Shown: positions 1-11,651, counted from the stretch's first letter. The stretch: DNA of 64,000 bases from Xenorhabdus eapokensis (GCF_001908105.1 NZ_MKGQ01000003.1:62001-126000), one strand, 5' to 3'. The notes: generated from the letters alone by a model not told the origin. Numbers and translations: made by a program.

Positions 1-1
1 A

Positions 2-220
2 TTAGCGGATTGTTCACCACTGGCACAAATAGGCTCTGGCCCATTGTTGCCACTGATTGATGATATCCAGGATGTTTCCCGCAAAATAGCCAAAGAAGTG
101 GCGAAAAAAGCCCAAATTCAAGGCGTAGCGATTGTTACATCGGAAGATGCATTGGATGAAGCGATTGAACGCAATTTCTGGAAACCAGAATATCGCATCT
201 ATAAACGCACTTCATTTTGA
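2..220 (+). CDS. maeA: NAD-dependent malic enzyme, C-terminal end (partial)
   Basis: Only the last 72 codons are present; the gene starts outside the window. The reading frame opens at base 2 and ends at TGA 218-220. The residues include [20 protein letters not shown] and end in [14 protein letters not shown], which match my recollection of the C-terminus of the large (MaeA/SfcA) malic enzymes that oxidatively decarboxylate malate to pyruvate with NAD. No catalytic motif lies in this fragment, so the call rests on the C-terminal similarity alone. A hairpin follows at once, so transcription probably ends here. Confidence 0.8.
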   Translation, partial: LADCSPLAQIGSGPLLPLIDDIQDVSRKIAKEVAKKAQIQGVAIVTSEDALDEAIERNFWKPEYRIYKRTSF

Positions 221-233
221 TAATATGGGTAAT

Positions 234-260
234 AAGCCTGCCAGTTATATTGGCAGGCTT
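234..260 (+). terminator. Hairpin terminator after maeA
   Basis: AAGCCTGCCA at 234-243 pairs perfectly with TGGCAGGCTT at 251-260 around a 7-base loop, 14 bases after the malic enzyme stop codon. There is no long T run after the stem, so efficiency is uncertain. Confidence 0.6.
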
Positions 261-392
261 GAAAAATAACCCAATAATCATCCAGCCAGATAAATCATAA
301 ATAATTGCTTTATATTTTTTAAATTGAATCCGTTTAGTTCCGATATGATCCCCCAAAACTTGCTTCAATATTTCAAGTCAAGTAGCCTTTAA

Positions 393-1154
<762 letters not shown>

Positions 1155-1303
1155 AAATGGATAAAAAATCAGAGCAACCTATTTAATCAGCTTCTTGCCC
1201 TCGATCTTTCAAGTTGCAGTTTACCGACAAAACTAAAACTGCAACCTGAAATCTGTTAACCTGTTAAAATCCGTCAGAGGTAAAATGGATGGCAACGCTT
1301 TTG

Positions 1304-2461
1304 CTAAACTTTACCTGCCAACTTTACTGTTAAACTGCGCCAGAGCTTTTCCATCGGCCCCTGGGAATAACGTTTCAACCACCAGCAAGCAAACCAGATA
1401 TTCAATGCCCAGATAAAGGGAATAAATGCTATTAACTCCAAACGGCTAAACTGCCCAAATAACTCAAAGCGATAAAAAAGTGTGGTACAAACCAGTGTTT
1501 GCAACAAGTAGCTACTCAGTGCCATTTTCCCGACCTGCCGGAGCCAAAACGTGAGTTTCCAACGGGAAATAGCAGGCCAAAACCCATAGAACAGTGCGAT
1601 ATAAGCCAATGCCAACAAGGGTGTTGCCAATTCAGTGATGGTATAACGGACAGTCCAGGATGCAAAATAACTGTAGGGATATAAATATTGTATCGACAAG
1701 GCAATAACCTGAATCGTCAAACCAACGGGGATCAGGCATAATGCTAATCGGCGGTAATGCTTACGGCTGAATTCCCCTTTTAACCAACCATTACGCAGCA
1801 ACATAGCACCACAAAGCATGACACCCATTATTTGCCAGCCATATTGCACAATCACCACAATCATCGCGCCGCTTATCTGACGAATCCGGTACTCTATGGC
1901 TAATAATCCACCATACATTTTCCAGTCGCTTTCATAAGAAATATCTTCCGGTGTAGGCTGCCAAAATGAATTATTTTCCGCTAAGGGAAAAAGCCCCAGA
2001 AGGTAAAACATCATGACGCCAAATAAATAGAAAGTTACCGCTGTACCAAACAATTTTTGACGATTATGGATAAAACGCCATGCCAATAAGCCAACAACGC
2101 CATATGACAACAAAATGTCGCCATCCCATAGCAAAACACCATGCAATAAACCAATAACAGCCAAAACCAGTAACCTGGGGATATTCCAATCACGCCCCCG
2201 CTGCCGAAGCAATTCGAGTGATGCTCCGAACAACAGCGTCAAAATGAACAAAAACTTTCCCTGAGTAAAGGTGTTCAATACAGACCATGTCATCACGTCA
2301 GAGAACGAGACTGAATTTTTATAAAACAGATTCATATAGGCTGCATATGGCAAGGCAAAACTGGAAATGTTCAGCAGCAATATTCCCAAAATGGCAAAAC
2401 CGCGCACGCTATCAAGTATCTCAATTCTCTGGCACATTACCCCATTACAACTGTGTTTCAT
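1304..2461 (-). CDS. yeiB: YeiB-like DUF418 multi-pass membrane protein
   Basis: The 385-residue protein is very hydrophobic, with about ten predicted membrane segments. It opens with LDSVRGFAILGILLLNISSF, the typical start of the DUF418/YeiB family (related to acyltransferase-3-like membrane proteins), and contains the family segment LLFGASLELLRQRG. Function is unknown; a transport or acyl-transfer role has been suggested for the wider family. It lies 15 bases downstream of folE on the same strand, the same folE-yeiB order as in E. coli, so the two are probably cotranscribed. An internal ATG eight codons in (2437) is a possible alternative start. Confidence 0.88.
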   Translation of the reverse strand: MKHSCNGVMCQRIEILDSVRGFAILGILLLNISSFALPYAAYMNLFYKNSVSFSDVMTWSVLNTFTQGKFLFILTLLFGASLELLRQRGRDWNIPRLLVLAVIGLLHGVLLWDGDILLSYGVVGLLAWRFIHNRQKLFGTAVTFYLFGVMMFYLLGLFPLAENNSFWQPTPEDISYESDWKMYGGLLAIEYRIRQISGAMIVVIVQYGWQIMGVMLCGAMLLRNGWLKGEFSRKHYRRLALCLIPVGLTIQVIALSIQYLYPYSYFASWTVRYTITELATPLLALAYIALFYGFWPAISRWKLTFWLRQVGKMALSSYLLQTLVCTTLFYRFELFGQFSRLELIAFIPFIWALNIWFACWWLKRYSQGPMEKLWRSLTVKLAGKV

Positions 2462-2476
2462 AGTAATAGAAATTCA

Positions 2477-3145
2477 TCATGATAAGTGCAAATGACGCAC
2501 AGCACGCAGGAATTCCTGTCGTGTATTCTGGCTGGTTTTAAATAATCCACCCAGCGAAGTCGTCGTTGTGGTACTGGTCGCATCGCGAATACCACGCGCT
2601 TTCACGCAATAATGGACAGCATCGATGGAAACAGCGACATTATTTGTGCCAAGCAGGGTTTGTAGTGCAATCAAAATCTGCTGTGTTAAACGCTCCTGCA
2701 CTTGCGGGCGCTGGGCAAAAAACTGGACAATGCGGTTAATCTTTGACAAGCCAATGACTTTATCTTTCGGAATATAAGCAACCGTGGCTTTGCCATCAAT
2801 AGTGACAAAGTGGTGTTCACAGGTGCTGGTCATTGTAATATCACGCACTGTCACCATTTCATCCACTTTCATTTTATTTTCTATCAGCGTAATTTTCGGG
2901 AAATTGTTATAATCTAACCCTGAGAAAATCTCATCCACATACATTTTCGCGATACGACCCGGCGTATCTGCCAAACTGTCATCACTCAAATCAAGATTTA
3001 ACAACTTCATAATTTCTGTCATATGTTCCTCAATGCGTGCTTTACGCACTTCTGGCGCCAAGGTGGGTCCACGCAATGGGGTTTCAAGGCCACGTTCAAC
3101 CAGTGCCGAATGCACCAGCGCAGCTTCTGTACTTAGGGATGACAT
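2477..3145 (-). CDS. folE: GTP cyclohydrolase I
   Basis: FolE converts GTP to 7,8-dihydroneopterin triphosphate, the first step of folate (and other pterin) synthesis. The 222-residue reading has the zinc and active-site segments [14 protein letters not shown] and [14 protein letters not shown], and the [20 protein letters not shown] segment. I chose ATG 3145 because [20 protein letters not shown] aligns with the E. coli N-terminus and a GGAGA lies upstream; the longer frame starts at a TTG four codons earlier. It is followed closely by yeiB. Confidence 0.97.
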   Translation of the reverse strand: MSSLSTEAALVHSALVERGLETPLRGPTLAPEVRKARIEEHMTEIMKLLNLDLSDDSLADTPGRIAKMYVDEIFSGLDYNNFPKITLIENKMKVDEMVTVRDITMTSTCEHHFVTIDGKATVAYIPKDKVIGLSKINRIVQFFAQRPQVQERLTQQILIALQTLLGTNNVAVSIDAVHYCVKARGIRDATSTTTTTSLGGLFKTSQNTRQEFLRAVRHLHLS

Positions 3146-3253
3146 CAGTTTCTCCAAGGTAAATATTTCCGTTACTTGACGGGAAATCGGGACACTTATT
3201 TTACGCAGATATCAGCGAATGTAATACCATACAATATCTATTTTATTTATCTT

Positions 3254-3292
3254 GTTCTGCGCCTATATCGTATACACGAATAGGCGCAGAAC
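3254..3292 (-). terminator. Hairpin terminator downstream of the MFS gene
   Basis: GTTCTGCGCCTAT (3254-3266) pairs perfectly with ATAGGCGCAGAAC (3280-3292), a 13-bp stem. It lies just past the stop of the minus-strand MFS gene and upstream of folE, so it separates the two units. Confidence 0.65.
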
Positions 3293-3320
3293 TATACCTG
3301 TACATCATCAATGCACCAAA

Positions 3321-4505
3321 TCAGGATGGTTCACGATGAGTATTGGTGCGATAAAATACCAGCAATCCGGCAATGAGCAACCCAATAAATGCGATATACA
3401 GTGCAGGCTCCAATTTGCCTGTCAGCCATGTCGAAGTAGCTGATAACATGGGCCCTACCAATTGCCCCAGCGCATAACCCGTGGTCAGTAATCCCGCCAT
3501 ATATCGAGCATGATCGGGAGCCAATTCACGGCCATACTGCAAAGCAAGCTGCACTACACACATAAATCCACCACCTATCAGCAATGCCCCAATCATCAAA
3601 CCACCAATATCCGGTAATATTTCCGCAATTAAAATACCCAGTGCCTGAAGCCATAACGTGACCGCCAGACGGATTTGAGATGTTGCTACATGACGCAGCA
3701 AAATTCCCAGCATGATACCAATGACCGAAGCACCACCAAATATTGGCCAGACAAACTGGGCAAACAAGCTATCAGGAAAACGCTCTGTCGCCATTTGGGA
3801 AAGAAACGTCGCAGGCAAAATATAGCCAAACCCAGCCAAACTATAACACCACACCAATCGCTTGATTTCTGGTGTCATACTCAGTGTTTGGATCGCCGTC
3901 TGCGGACGGTGTAATTCACCGCTGCGAGGCAGATAACGACTGACATAAATACTGAATAACAGCGCCAGAACGCCATATAATATCCACGCACTGGCGGCGC
4001 TCATCTGCCAGGATTGAATCCCAATTGCTAGCATGCCACTAATAAAGATCCCCACACCCGTCCCTGAAAAAACGGCGGCACTCAATCCTGGACGATTTAA
4101 TTTTGCTAATTCATCATTTGACCATGCGGCTACCAATACCAACGTCCAGCCACTTGCCCAGCCGATAAAAAAGCGGGCAATACTGTGCAATATGGGTCCA
4201 TCCAACAATGCGGAAAGCAGGGTGATAATGACGGCTCCCCATAAACCGCTCCACAAACGATATTCCACAAAACGTTGCGCTCGCATGGCATCATAAGAAC
4301 CCGCCAGATAGCCGAGGTAATTGAATGCTGCAACTATTCCCACACTCGTTAATGTGAGTTGGGACTCAGCGATCATCAATGGAACTTGTGGGGTAAAAGT
4401 GAAGCGTCCTATTCCCATTGCAACAACCAAAGCGAAAAAACCGCTTAATGCAATCTGAAAAGATTGATAGTTACGACTACCAGATGCAACAGTTTGATTT
4501 TTCAT
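3321..4505 (-). CDS. YbfB/YjiJ-family MFS transporter
   Basis: The 394-residue protein has about twelve hydrophobic segments in two halves, as expected for a major facilitator. The opening segment, with ALVVAMGIGRFTFTPQVPLM and NYLGYLAGSYDAMR, is typical of the YbfB/YjiJ group of inner-membrane transporters, whose substrates are not established. It is a single-gene unit: a long AT-rich spacer separates it from divergent moeA and a hairpin follows its stop. The substrate cannot be read from the sequence. Confidence 0.82.
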   Translation of the reverse strand: MKNQTVASGSRNYQSFQIALSGFFALVVAMGIGRFTFTPQVPLMIAESQLTLTSVGIVAAFNYLGYLAGSYDAMRAQRFVEYRLWSGLWGAVIITLLSALLDGPILHSIARFFIGWASGWTLVLVAAWSNDELAKLNRPGLSAAVFSGTGVGIFISGMLAIGIQSWQMSAASAWILYGVLALLFSIYVSRYLPRSGELHRPQTAIQTLSMTPEIKRLVWCYSLAGFGYILPATFLSQMATERFPDSLFAQFVWPIFGGASVIGIMLGILLRHVATSQIRLAVTLWLQALGILIAEILPDIGGLMIGALLIGGGFMCVVQLALQYGRELAPDHARYMAGLLTTGYALGQLVGPMLSATSTWLTGKLEPALYIAFIGLLIAGLLVFYRTNTHREPS

Positions 4506-4715
4506 AGTGATTAAATAGTAATAAAATTAATTGATTTGGTGGGTATTATTCAGTTATAACAAACCATGAATATAATATACATCTTTTATTAACAACCCCT
4601 TCCTCTGTGATAGTCGCCATTACCTGTCATTCCCCATCAATGCAATCTTTGCCATAATGCATTCAATATAAGCATAAACACTTGTCCGCAATTTGCGGCG
4701 TATAGGGAGTTTCTT

Positions 4716-5969
4716 ATGGATCACTGTCATGCCTCAGACTTAATCTCACTTGATCAAGCACTCGAAAAATTACTGACCCACACCATTCCCCTCACCGCTA
4801 CCCCACTCATCACGACAGAAACCATTAGCCTGACCGAGTCTACGGGCAGAATTACCGCCACTGATATCATTTCCCCGATCAACGTACCCTCGTTTGATAA
4901 CTCAGCAATGGATGGTTATGCTATTCGCCTTGCAGATCTTAGCGAAAACCAAACCTTGCCAATGGCAGGAAAAGCGCTGGCGGGTATGCCATTTCAGCAG
5001 GAATGGCCGGCGGGCAGTTGCATTCGTATTATGACCGGTGCTCCCATTCCTGCAGGCGCAGATGCCGTTGTTATGCAAGAACAAACGGAAGTTACCGAAA
5101 CAGGAATTCGCTTCACTCATCCGGTAAAACCGAAGCAAAACATTCGCTCCATCGGTGAAGACATCCACCAAAATACGGTGGTATTAGCAAAAGGGATTAA
5201 ACTCTCCACAGCACAATTACCGCTAATTGCTTCACTAGGCATTGCAACGGTTGATGTTGTCCGCAAACTGAAAGTTGCCATTTTTTCTACCGGCGACGAA
5301 TTACAAGCCATCGGTGAACCCTTACAGGCAGGTCAAATTTACGATACCAACCGATTTGCTATTCGCCTGATGTTGGAAAAAATGGGTTGTGACATCATCG
5401 ATCTTGGCGTAATCCGCGATGATCCCGATGCATTGCGTCAGGCCTTTATCGAAGCAGATAAACGAGCTGATTTAGTGATCAGCAGCGGTGGCGTTTCTGT
5501 TGGTGAAGCGGATTACACCAAGCAAATCTTAGAAGAAGCAGGAAAAATCAGTTTTTGGAAACTCGCCATTAAACCGGGTAAGCCTTTCGCCTTTGGCAAA
5601 TTGGAAAATGCCTGGTTCTGCGGCTTACCCGGCAATCCGGTGTCTGCCGTACTCACCTTCTACCAATTAGTACAACCATTGATTGCCCATCTATCGGGTT
5701 TTACCGCATGGCAACCGCCTATGCGTCTCACAGCCAAGACAACAACCCCCTTGAAAAAATCCCCTGGCAGACTGGATTTCCAACGCGGTATTGCTTCACT
5801 GAATGAATATGGTGAATTAGAGGTACAAACTACGGGTCATCAAGGCTCGCATATCTTTAGTTCATACAGTCTCGGCAACTGTTTTATTGTGTTGGAACGG
5901 GAACGTGGACATGTTGCTGCGGGTGAAACCGTGCAAATTGAATTTTTCAACTATTTACTGAAAAATTAA
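4716..5969 (+). CDS. moeA: Molybdopterin molybdenumtransferase
   Basis: MoeA inserts molybdate into adenylylated molybdopterin to give the active molybdenum cofactor. The 417-residue protein shows the family landmarks in order: NSAMDGYA near residue 68, [19 protein letters not shown], the SIGEDI segment, the MoCF-domain segment [26 protein letters not shown] and [11 protein letters not shown]. The start is supported by AGGGAG seven bases before the ATG. moeB follows after 32 bases, so the pair is an operon as in E. coli. Confidence 0.97.
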   Translation: MDHCHASDLISLDQALEKLLTHTIPLTATPLITTETISLTESTGRITATDIISPINVPSFDNSAMDGYAIRLADLSENQTLPMAGKALAGMPFQQEWPAGSCIRIMTGAPIPAGADAVVMQEQTEVTETGIRFTHPVKPKQNIRSIGEDIHQNTVVLAKGIKLSTAQLPLIASLGIATVDVVRKLKVAIFSTGDELQAIGEPLQAGQIYDTNRFAIRLMLEKMGCDIIDLGVIRDDPDALRQAFIEADKRADLVISSGGVSVGEADYTKQILEEAGKISFWKLAIKPGKPFAFGKLENAWFCGLPGNPVSAVLTFYQLVQPLIAHLSGFTAWQPPMRLTAKTTTPLKKSPGRLDFQRGIASLNEYGELEVQTTGHQGSHIFSSYSLGNCFIVLERERGHVAAGETVQIEFFNYLLKN

Positions 5970-6001
5970 TCACTGAAAAACCAATAATAAGATACCGAAA
6001 A

Positions 6002-6757
6002 ATGACAGTCGAACTTACTGATGAAGAAACTTTGCGTTATAACCGACAGATTATCTTGCGTGGTTTCGATTTCGACGGGCAGGAAACATTAAAATCAGCC
6101 AAGGTGTTAATAGTGGGTGCGGGGGGACTGGGTTGTGCAGCTTCCCAATATCTTGCAGCGGCGGGTATTGGGACAATTAGCCTGCTGGATTTTGATACGG
6201 TCTCCCTTTCCAATCTGCAACGGCAGATCCTGCATCGCGATGAACGCATTGGTATGGCAAAAGTGCATTCTGCGGCGCTGACCCTGCGGGAGATCAATCC
6301 ACACATCACCATCAACCCCATTGAAGGGTTACTGGATGATCCGGCATTAGATGAGCTAATCAGCCAACACAAAATTGTGCTCGACTGTACAGATAATATT
6401 GCCATTCGTGAACAGCTCAATCGCTTGTGTTATGGACGTAAAATAACATTGGTATCGGGTGCTGCGATCCGCATGGAAGGCCAGCTTTCTGTCTTTACTT
6501 ACCAACCGAAAGAGCCTTGTTATCGTTGCCTGAGCCGCTTGTTTGGTGAAAACAGTCTGACTTGTGTTGAAGCCGGTGTCATGGCGCCATTAGTAGGCAC
6601 TATCGGCGCCTTGCTGGCAATGGAAACCATTAAACTATTAACCCAATACGGGCAAACCTGTCGTGGTAAAGTATTACTTTTCGATGCAATGACCATGCAA
6701 TTTCGCCAAATGACATTGCGGAAAGATCCCTTGTGTGAAATTTGCCAGTCGCAATGA
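6002..6757 (+). CDS. moeB: Molybdopterin-synthase adenylyltransferase
   Basis: MoeB is the E1-like enzyme that adenylates the C-terminal glycine of MoaD so that it can be charged with sulfur for molybdopterin synthesis. The 251-residue protein has the nucleotide-binding segment VLIVGAGGLGCAASQYLAAA, the SNLQRQILH segment, LDCTDN, and zinc-type cysteine pairs CYRC and CEIC at the C-terminus. Its partner MoaD, ending in GG, is encoded at about 36.5 kb. It is the second gene of the moeAB operon, with a strong hairpin 30 bases downstream. Confidence 0.97.
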   Translation: MTVELTDEETLRYNRQIILRGFDFDGQETLKSAKVLIVGAGGLGCAASQYLAAAGIGTISLLDFDTVSLSNLQRQILHRDERIGMAKVHSAALTLREINPHITINPIEGLLDDPALDELISQHKIVLDCTDNIAIREQLNRLCYGRKITLVSGAAIRMEGQLSVFTYQPKEPCYRCLSRLFGENSLTCVEAGVMAPLVGTIGALLAMETIKLLTQYGQTCRGKVLLFDAMTMQFRQMTLRKDPLCEICQSQ

Positions 6758-6786
6758 ATATGTCGTTGGAAACTTATTCTGATAAA

Positions 6787-6818
6787 GAAACATCCAGCCA
6801 AATCTGGCTGGATGTTTC
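6787..6818. terminator. Bidirectional terminator between moeB and ybiT
   Basis: GAAACATCCAGCCA (6787-6800) and TGGCTGGATGTTTC (6805-6818) form a perfect 14-bp stem with a 4-base loop, between the two convergent stop codons. Confidence 0.8.
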
Positions 6819-6838
6819 TCTTCCAATACAAATCCGGC

Positions 6839-8434
6839 TTACCCGACAATACCCTGACTTTTCAGATACTCATCATAAGTACCTTTGAAATCAATAACGT
6901 TATCGGATTTAATTTCCAGAACACGGCTAGCCAGTGAGCTAACAAATGCACGGTCATGAGAAACGAAAATCAACGTGCCCTGATAAAGTTCCAGCGCAAG
7001 GTTCAAAGATTCGATAGACTCCATATCCAGGTGGTTAGTTGGTTCATCCATAACCAGAATGTTAGGCTTCTGCATCATCAGCTTGCCAAACAGCATCCGG
7101 CCTTGCTCACCACCGGAAAGTACACCGACTTTCTTCTTGATATCATCCTGCCCAAACAACAAACGGCCGAGAATACTGCGGACTGCCTGCTCATCATCGC
7201 CTTCGCGCTTCCATTGGCTCATCCACTCAAATACGGTCATATCACAGTTAAAATCACTGGCATGATCCTGCGCATAATAGCCAATTGTGCTATTTTCAGA
7301 CCACTTAATTGTGCCGCTATTTGGCGTTTCTTCACCCACTAAGGTCTTCAGGAGTGTTGTTTTACCGATACCGTTTTCACCGATTACCGCCATCTTTTCG
7401 CCGACTTCCATCAGCAGATTCAGGTTCTTGAACAGTGCCCCGTTATCGTAACCCTTGGTCAAGCCCTCCAATTCCAGTGCGTTACGGAACAGTTTTTTCT
7501 CTTGCTCAAAACGGATATAAGGATTCTGACGGCTGGAAGCTTTCACTTCTTCCAACTGGATCTTATCAATCTGACGGGCACGGGAAGTTGCCTGTTTAGA
7601 TTTGGATGCATTCGCACTGAAACGGCTAACGAATGATTGCAATTCAGCAATCTGAGCCTTTTTCTTGGCATTATCAGCCAGCAGACGTTCACGAGCTTGC
7701 GTTGCGGCAATCATATACTCATCATAATTGCCTGGGAACAAACGCAGTTCGCCATAGTCCAAATCAGCCATATGGGTACATACCGTATTCAGAAAATGAC
7801 GGTCATGGGAAATGATGATCATCGTGCTGTTACGTTCGTTGAGCACTTCCTCCAACCAGCGGATAGTATCAATATCCAGGTTGTTGGTTGGCTCATCGAG
7901 CAGCAAGACGTCAGGATCGGAAAACAGGGCTTGTGCCAGCAATACACGCAATTTCCAGCCCGGAGCCACTGCACTCATTAAGCCATAATGTTGCTCAACA
8001 GGAATACCAACCCCCAGCAACAATTCGCCGGCACGCGCTTCTGCACTGTAACCATCCATCTCACCATAAGCGACTTCCAGATCGGCGACACGGTAGCCAT
8101 CTTCTTCGCTCATTTCTGTCATCGCATAAATGCGGTCACGCTCTTGTTTGACTTCCCATAGCTCCGAGTGCCCCATGATGACAGTATCCAACACGGTATA
8201 TTCTTCGAAAGCAAACTGATCCTGACGCAATTTACCCAGACGCTCATTAGGATCAAGGCTGACATTACCAGAAGTTGGCGTTAAATCTCTGCCCAGGATT
8301 TTCATGAAAGTGGATTTGCCTGCGCCATTCGCCCCAATCAAACCATAGCGGTTACCGTTGCCGAATTTGACAGAAATATTTTCAAACAGTGGCTTACTGC
8401 CAAACTGCATAGTGATGTTGTTTGTACTTAACAC
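6839..8434 (-). CDS. ybiT: ABC-F family ATPase YbiT
   Basis: This is a soluble ABC-F protein with two ATPase domains and no membrane part; the family acts on ribosomes, and YbiT's own role is not well defined. The first Walker A is GANGAGKST and the first Walker B end is [11 protein letters not shown]; the second domain has [25 protein letters not shown] and [10 protein letters not shown] chose GTG 8434 (531 residues) because [17 protein letters not shown] aligns with the E. coli N-terminus; the frame runs open to an ATG at 8491 through sequence that does not look coding. Confidence 0.95.
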   Translation of the reverse strand: MLSTNNITMQFGSKPLFENISVKFGNGNRYGLIGANGAGKSTFMKILGRDLTPTSGNVSLDPNERLGKLRQDQFAFEEYTVLDTVIMGHSELWEVKQERDRIYAMTEMSEEDGYRVADLEVAYGEMDGYSAEARAGELLLGVGIPVEQHYGLMSAVAPGWKLRVLLAQALFSDPDVLLLDEPTNNLDIDTIRWLEEVLNERNSTMIIISHDRHFLNTVCTHMADLDYGELRLFPGNYDEYMIAATQARERLLADNAKKKAQIAELQSFVSRFSANASKSKQATSRARQIDKIQLEEVKASSRQNPYIRFEQEKKLFRNALELEGLTKGYDNGALFKNLNLLMEVGEKMAVIGENGIGKTTLLKTLVGEETPNSGTIKWSENSTIGYYAQDHASDFNCDMTVFEWMSQWKREGDDEQAVRSILGRLLFGQDDIKKKVGVLSGGEQGRMLFGKLMMQKPNILVMDEPTNHLDMESIESLNLALELYQGTLIFVSHDRAFVSSLASRVLEIKSDNVIDFKGTYDEYLKSQGIVG

Positions 8435-8698
8435 AACTGTTGCTCTTATAAGTGAATAAAAAGGGAGATGATAAAACCGATAGCCGCGCATTATGCCACA
8501 ACAGAAAAAAAGTATCGCCAGAATGCGTTACTCACTGTTAAAGTCAGGGCAACACCTCAAATAACATACTGAATATTCATTATTTTTCATGAAAAATCTA
8601 ACCTATTACACTGTGAAATATAGAACAAAAAAAGGCACTGTTATAAACTTCACTCTGAATTTTACAACTCAACAATTCGATATACCGGAAAGAATACA

Positions 8699-9694
8699 AT
8701 GCAAAAAGTAAGATGGGGTATTATAGGTTGTGGTAATGTAACAGAAGTAAAAAGTGGCCCTGCTTTTTATAAGTTAGAGAATTCAGAATTAGTTGCCGTC
8801 ATGCGGCGCAATGCGAATTTAGCCAAAGATTTTGCCGAACGGCACAATATTCGAAAATGGTACTCGGATGCCGAATCTTTAATTAATGATCCGGAAGTTG
8901 ATGCCGTTTATATTGCTACCCCACCTTCTACCCATAAGAAATACACTATTTTAGCAGCACAGGCCGGTAAAAGTGTTTATGTCGAAAAGCCGATGGCATT
9001 AACATTTGAAGAATGTAACGAAATGATTGCCATCTGCCAATTTCAAAAAGTTTCCCTGTTCGTCGCTTATTATCGCAGAGCATTACCGAGATTTATTAAA
9101 ATAAAAGCGTTAATTGATTCTGGCGCAATTGGTACACCACGAATTGTCAATTGCATGCAATTCCGGGAAATGTCCTCTATCTATCAAGATCCTGATAACT
9201 TACCCTGGTTTGTTAAACCCGAAATAGCTGGTGGTGGCTTATTTGTTGATTTAGCTTGCCATACACTCGATATATTGGATTTTCTGCTGGGCAAAATTAT
9301 CTCAGTCAAAGGACACGCCCATTCACAGGCAAAAGCCTATCCCGCCGAAGACTGTGTTTCCATGTCATTTGTGTTCGAGAATCATGTTCAGGGAGTTGGC
9401 ATTTGGAATTTTGTCGCCAGTTCTCGCGAGGATAAAGTCGAAATTATCGGTACAAAAGGCAAAATAGTTTTTGCCACATTTGGTGATTCCCCCATTTCAC
9501 ACTATGACGAAAATAACCAACTACACCAATACCATTTCGACAACCCCAAACATATCCAAATGCCATTCATTCAGACGGTTATTAATAACATACAGGGTAA
9601 TGGTAGTTGCCCATCCACAGGTGAATCTGCCGCTCGCACCAGTTGGGTTATTGATGAAGTATTAAAAGAGTATCGGGAGCGGCAAGTTGTATAA
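8699..9694 (+). CDS. Gfo/Idh/MocA-family NAD(P)-dependent oxidoreductase
   Basis: The 331-residue protein has an N-terminal Rossmann fold with WGIIGCGNV near residue 7 and the family hallmark YVEKPMALTFEEC around residue 97, followed by the beta-sheet substrate domain with GGGLFVDLACHTLDIL. Members act on sugars, inositols or related compounds; nothing here identifies the substrate. The gene stands alone with a GGAAAG ribosome site, and its base use is somewhat more AT-rich than ybiT. A hairpin shared with the convergent acetyltransferase gene follows. Confidence 0.88.
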   Translation: MQKVRWGIIGCGNVTEVKSGPAFYKLENSELVAVMRRNANLAKDFAERHNIRKWYSDAESLINDPEVDAVYIATPPSTHKKYTILAAQAGKSVYVEKPMALTFEECNEMIAICQFQKVSLFVAYYRRALPRFIKIKALIDSGAIGTPRIVNCMQFREMSSIYQDPDNLPWFVKPEIAGGGLFVDLACHTLDILDFLLGKIISVKGHAHSQAKAYPAEDCVSMSFVFENHVQGVGIWNFVASSREDKVEIIGTKGKIVFATFGDSPISHYDENNQLHQYHFDNPKHIQMPFIQTVINNIQGNGSCPSTGESAARTSWVIDEVLKEYRERQVV

Positions 9695-9750
9695 ATTTTT
9701 AAACTTCCTTAATTTATGCAGGGTAAATTGGCTACTTTAACGATTACAAT

Positions 9751-9779
9751 AACCATCAAAGTATCGCTTTGATGGTTTT
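9751..9779. terminator. Bidirectional terminator
   Basis: AACCATCAAAG (9751-9761) pairs perfectly with CTTTGATGGTT (9767-9777) around a 5-base loop, followed by further T. It sits between the convergent oxidoreductase and acetyltransferase genes. Confidence 0.75.
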
Positions 9780-9795
9780 AATATATTATTCCTGA

Positions 9796-10260
9796 TCACA
9801 AGGTAAGCGCCATCGTTCTGCTGGTTTCTTGATACCCTTCCCTGATATAAAAACGTATCGCATCAACATTCTGAGATAATACGCTCAGTTCAAGGTGTGA
9901 ATAATGGTTTTCTTGCGCCCACTTTTTCATACCAGCCAGTAATTTCTGGCCAATTCCAAGATTTCTGGCATCCTGACTCACCATTAAGTCAAAAACATAA
10001 CCATAAGTTCTCGGAACCAGGCAATTAAAGGGAGCCGTCGTTTGCTCTTGAGCAATAGCAAAACCTTTAATGCTGCCATTCTCATCTTCTGCAACTAATA
10101 AATGAAATTTATCGTTATTGATATTGGAAGCAATAAAATCTCTTTCTTGTTCAGCCACTTGCATTCTATCCGGCTGCAACGCCGCCATTTCACTGAACAA
10201 TACACGATAAAGAGATAAAATAGACTCAATATCCTGCATAGTAGCCGTTTTTATTATCAT
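9796..10260 (-). CDS. GNAT-family N-acetyltransferase
   Basis: The 154-residue size and fold order fit a single GNAT domain, which transfers acetyl from acetyl-CoA to an amine. The acetyl-CoA loop is visible as SQDARNLGIGQKLL (a form of the Q/RxxGxG/A motif), followed by the typical ending LSVLSQNVDAIRFYIREGY. The substrate is unknown. It is convergent with the upstream oxidoreductase gene and its start is set by ATG 10260, preceded in its own direction by GAGAG. Confidence 0.86.
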   Translation of the reverse strand: MIIKTATMQDIESILSLYRVLFSEMAALQPDRMQVAEQERDFIASNINNDKFHLLVAEDENGSIKGFAIAQEQTTAPFNCLVPRTYGYVFDLMVSQDARNLGIGQKLLAGMKKWAQENHYSHLELSVLSQNVDAIRFYIREGYQETSRTMALTL

Positions 10261-10495
10261 TATATTCTCTCGATTATTTTTAATGAGTCAGTATGAATTT
10301 CCACCAACAGGATAATATAATTATTAAAACGATCAAGTCCCCTCACTGAATACCTCCAATGTGCCAAAATCCCCCGACGAAGCCACAACACTCTCTATTA
10401 ACAAACATGCAACTGATAATACTGTTGAGTTATATCTGTTTCACTGCGAAGATGGCATCTCTTAAATAACACGTTGTAACTGAGGTTTTTTTAAA

Positions 10496-11386
10496 ATGTC
10501 TCTTTCCAAACATCGGGCAGCTTCTTTTCCACTGCTTCCTGTGATTTTATTGTTACTGTCAATGACATCAATCCAAGCCGGAGCCTCACTGGCTAAAACA
10601 TTATTTCCTGTCATTGGTGCGCCTGGTGTCACCGCTCTGAGACTTGCATTAGGAACGATTATTCTATTTCTGATTTTTAAACCGTGGCGACTGAAATTTC
10701 AGCGTTCTTCATTACTCCCTCTTTTCGCCTATGGCATTTCCCTGGGAGCAATGAACTATCTGTTTTATCTGTCCTTATCCCGAATTCCACTCGGCATTGC
10801 CGTTGCGCTTGAGTTTACCGGACCTTTAGCGGTAGCCATGTTTTCTTCCCGCCGTCCTCTGGATTTTCTCTGGATTGCCATGGTCATTGCCGGATTAAGC
10901 TTCCTGCTGCCAATCGGGAATAGCGTCAATACCCTCGATCCTATAGGTATTGTGTACGCACTGGGAGCCGGTGTTTTTTGGGCACTTTATATTATTTTTG
11001 GGCAACGTGCTGGGGCGGGCTATGGTGCTGCGACGGTCTCTATCGGTTCACTCATTGCTGCCTTTATCTTTTTCCCAATTGGATTAATACAGACTGGGAC
11101 TGAACTCCTGTTCGATACTTCTCTGCTGCCTATTGCCCTGGGGATCGCTATTTTATCCACCGCATTTCCTTACACTCTGGAGATGATTGCCCTTACTCGC
11201 CTGCCGGCCAAAACATTTGGGACATTAATGAGCCTTGAGCCTGCATTGGGAGCATTATCAGGCATCATCTTCCTTAATGAGCACTTGACAAAAATTCAAT
11301 GGATTGCTCTCTTTTGCATTATTTGTGCTTCTATAGGCTCCACCTCAACTATTAAGCGGAAAACTAAAATAGAAAAAGTAGAATAA
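10496..11386 (+). CDS. rhtA: Threonine/homoserine exporter RhtA
   Basis: RhtA is an EamA-family inner-membrane exporter of threonine, homoserine and some other amino acids. The 296-residue protein has about ten membrane segments in two repeated halves and closely follows E. coli RhtA (295 residues): MTSIQAGASLAKTLFPVIGA, then GIAVALEFTGPLAVA with the SSRRP loop, and LEMIALTRLPAKTFGTLMSL near the end. It is a single-gene unit; the upstream 230 bases carry no gene. Confidence 0.95.
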   Translation: MSLSKHRAASFPLLPVILLLLSMTSIQAGASLAKTLFPVIGAPGVTALRLALGTIILFLIFKPWRLKFQRSSLLPLFAYGISLGAMNYLFYLSLSRIPLGIAVALEFTGPLAVAMFSSRRPLDFLWIAMVIAGLSFLLPIGNSVNTLDPIGIVYALGAGVFWALYIIFGQRAGAGYGAATVSIGSLIAAFIFFPIGLIQTGTELLFDTSLLPIALGIAILSTAFPYTLEMIALTRLPAKTFGTLMSLEPALGALSGIIFLNEHLTKIQWIALFCIICASIGSTSTIKRKTKIEKVE

Positions 11387-11490
11387 TGACTTTAAAAATA
11401 CTGATATGATCCCGTGATCTTGATAAATTTCTATGATTTATCGAAACAAATATTGAGCAATAAAATAAAAATATTATTCCTCATTAAGTT

Positions 11491-11541
11491 AGGGCCGCAT
11501 CCGTGGCCTTTTTCCATCAACAACAGATATTGATGGAAAAA
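11491..11541 (+). terminator. Tandem hairpins after rhtA
   Basis: A short GGCC...GGCC stem is followed by TTTTT at about 11491-11513, and the T run itself belongs to a second perfect 12-bp stem, TTTTTCCATCAA (11509-11520) with TTGATGGAAAAA (11530-11541). The two structures are mutually exclusive. They probably end rhtA transcription. Confidence 0.45.
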
Positions 11542-11651
11542 ACATTAAAAAAAGAAGTTATAACCTTAAAAATCCCGCAAACCTTTAAAAAGATCATTTT
11601 TCTCTCTATAATCCCTGTTTGATTCAAAAATAAACATGAGGATTCTATAAG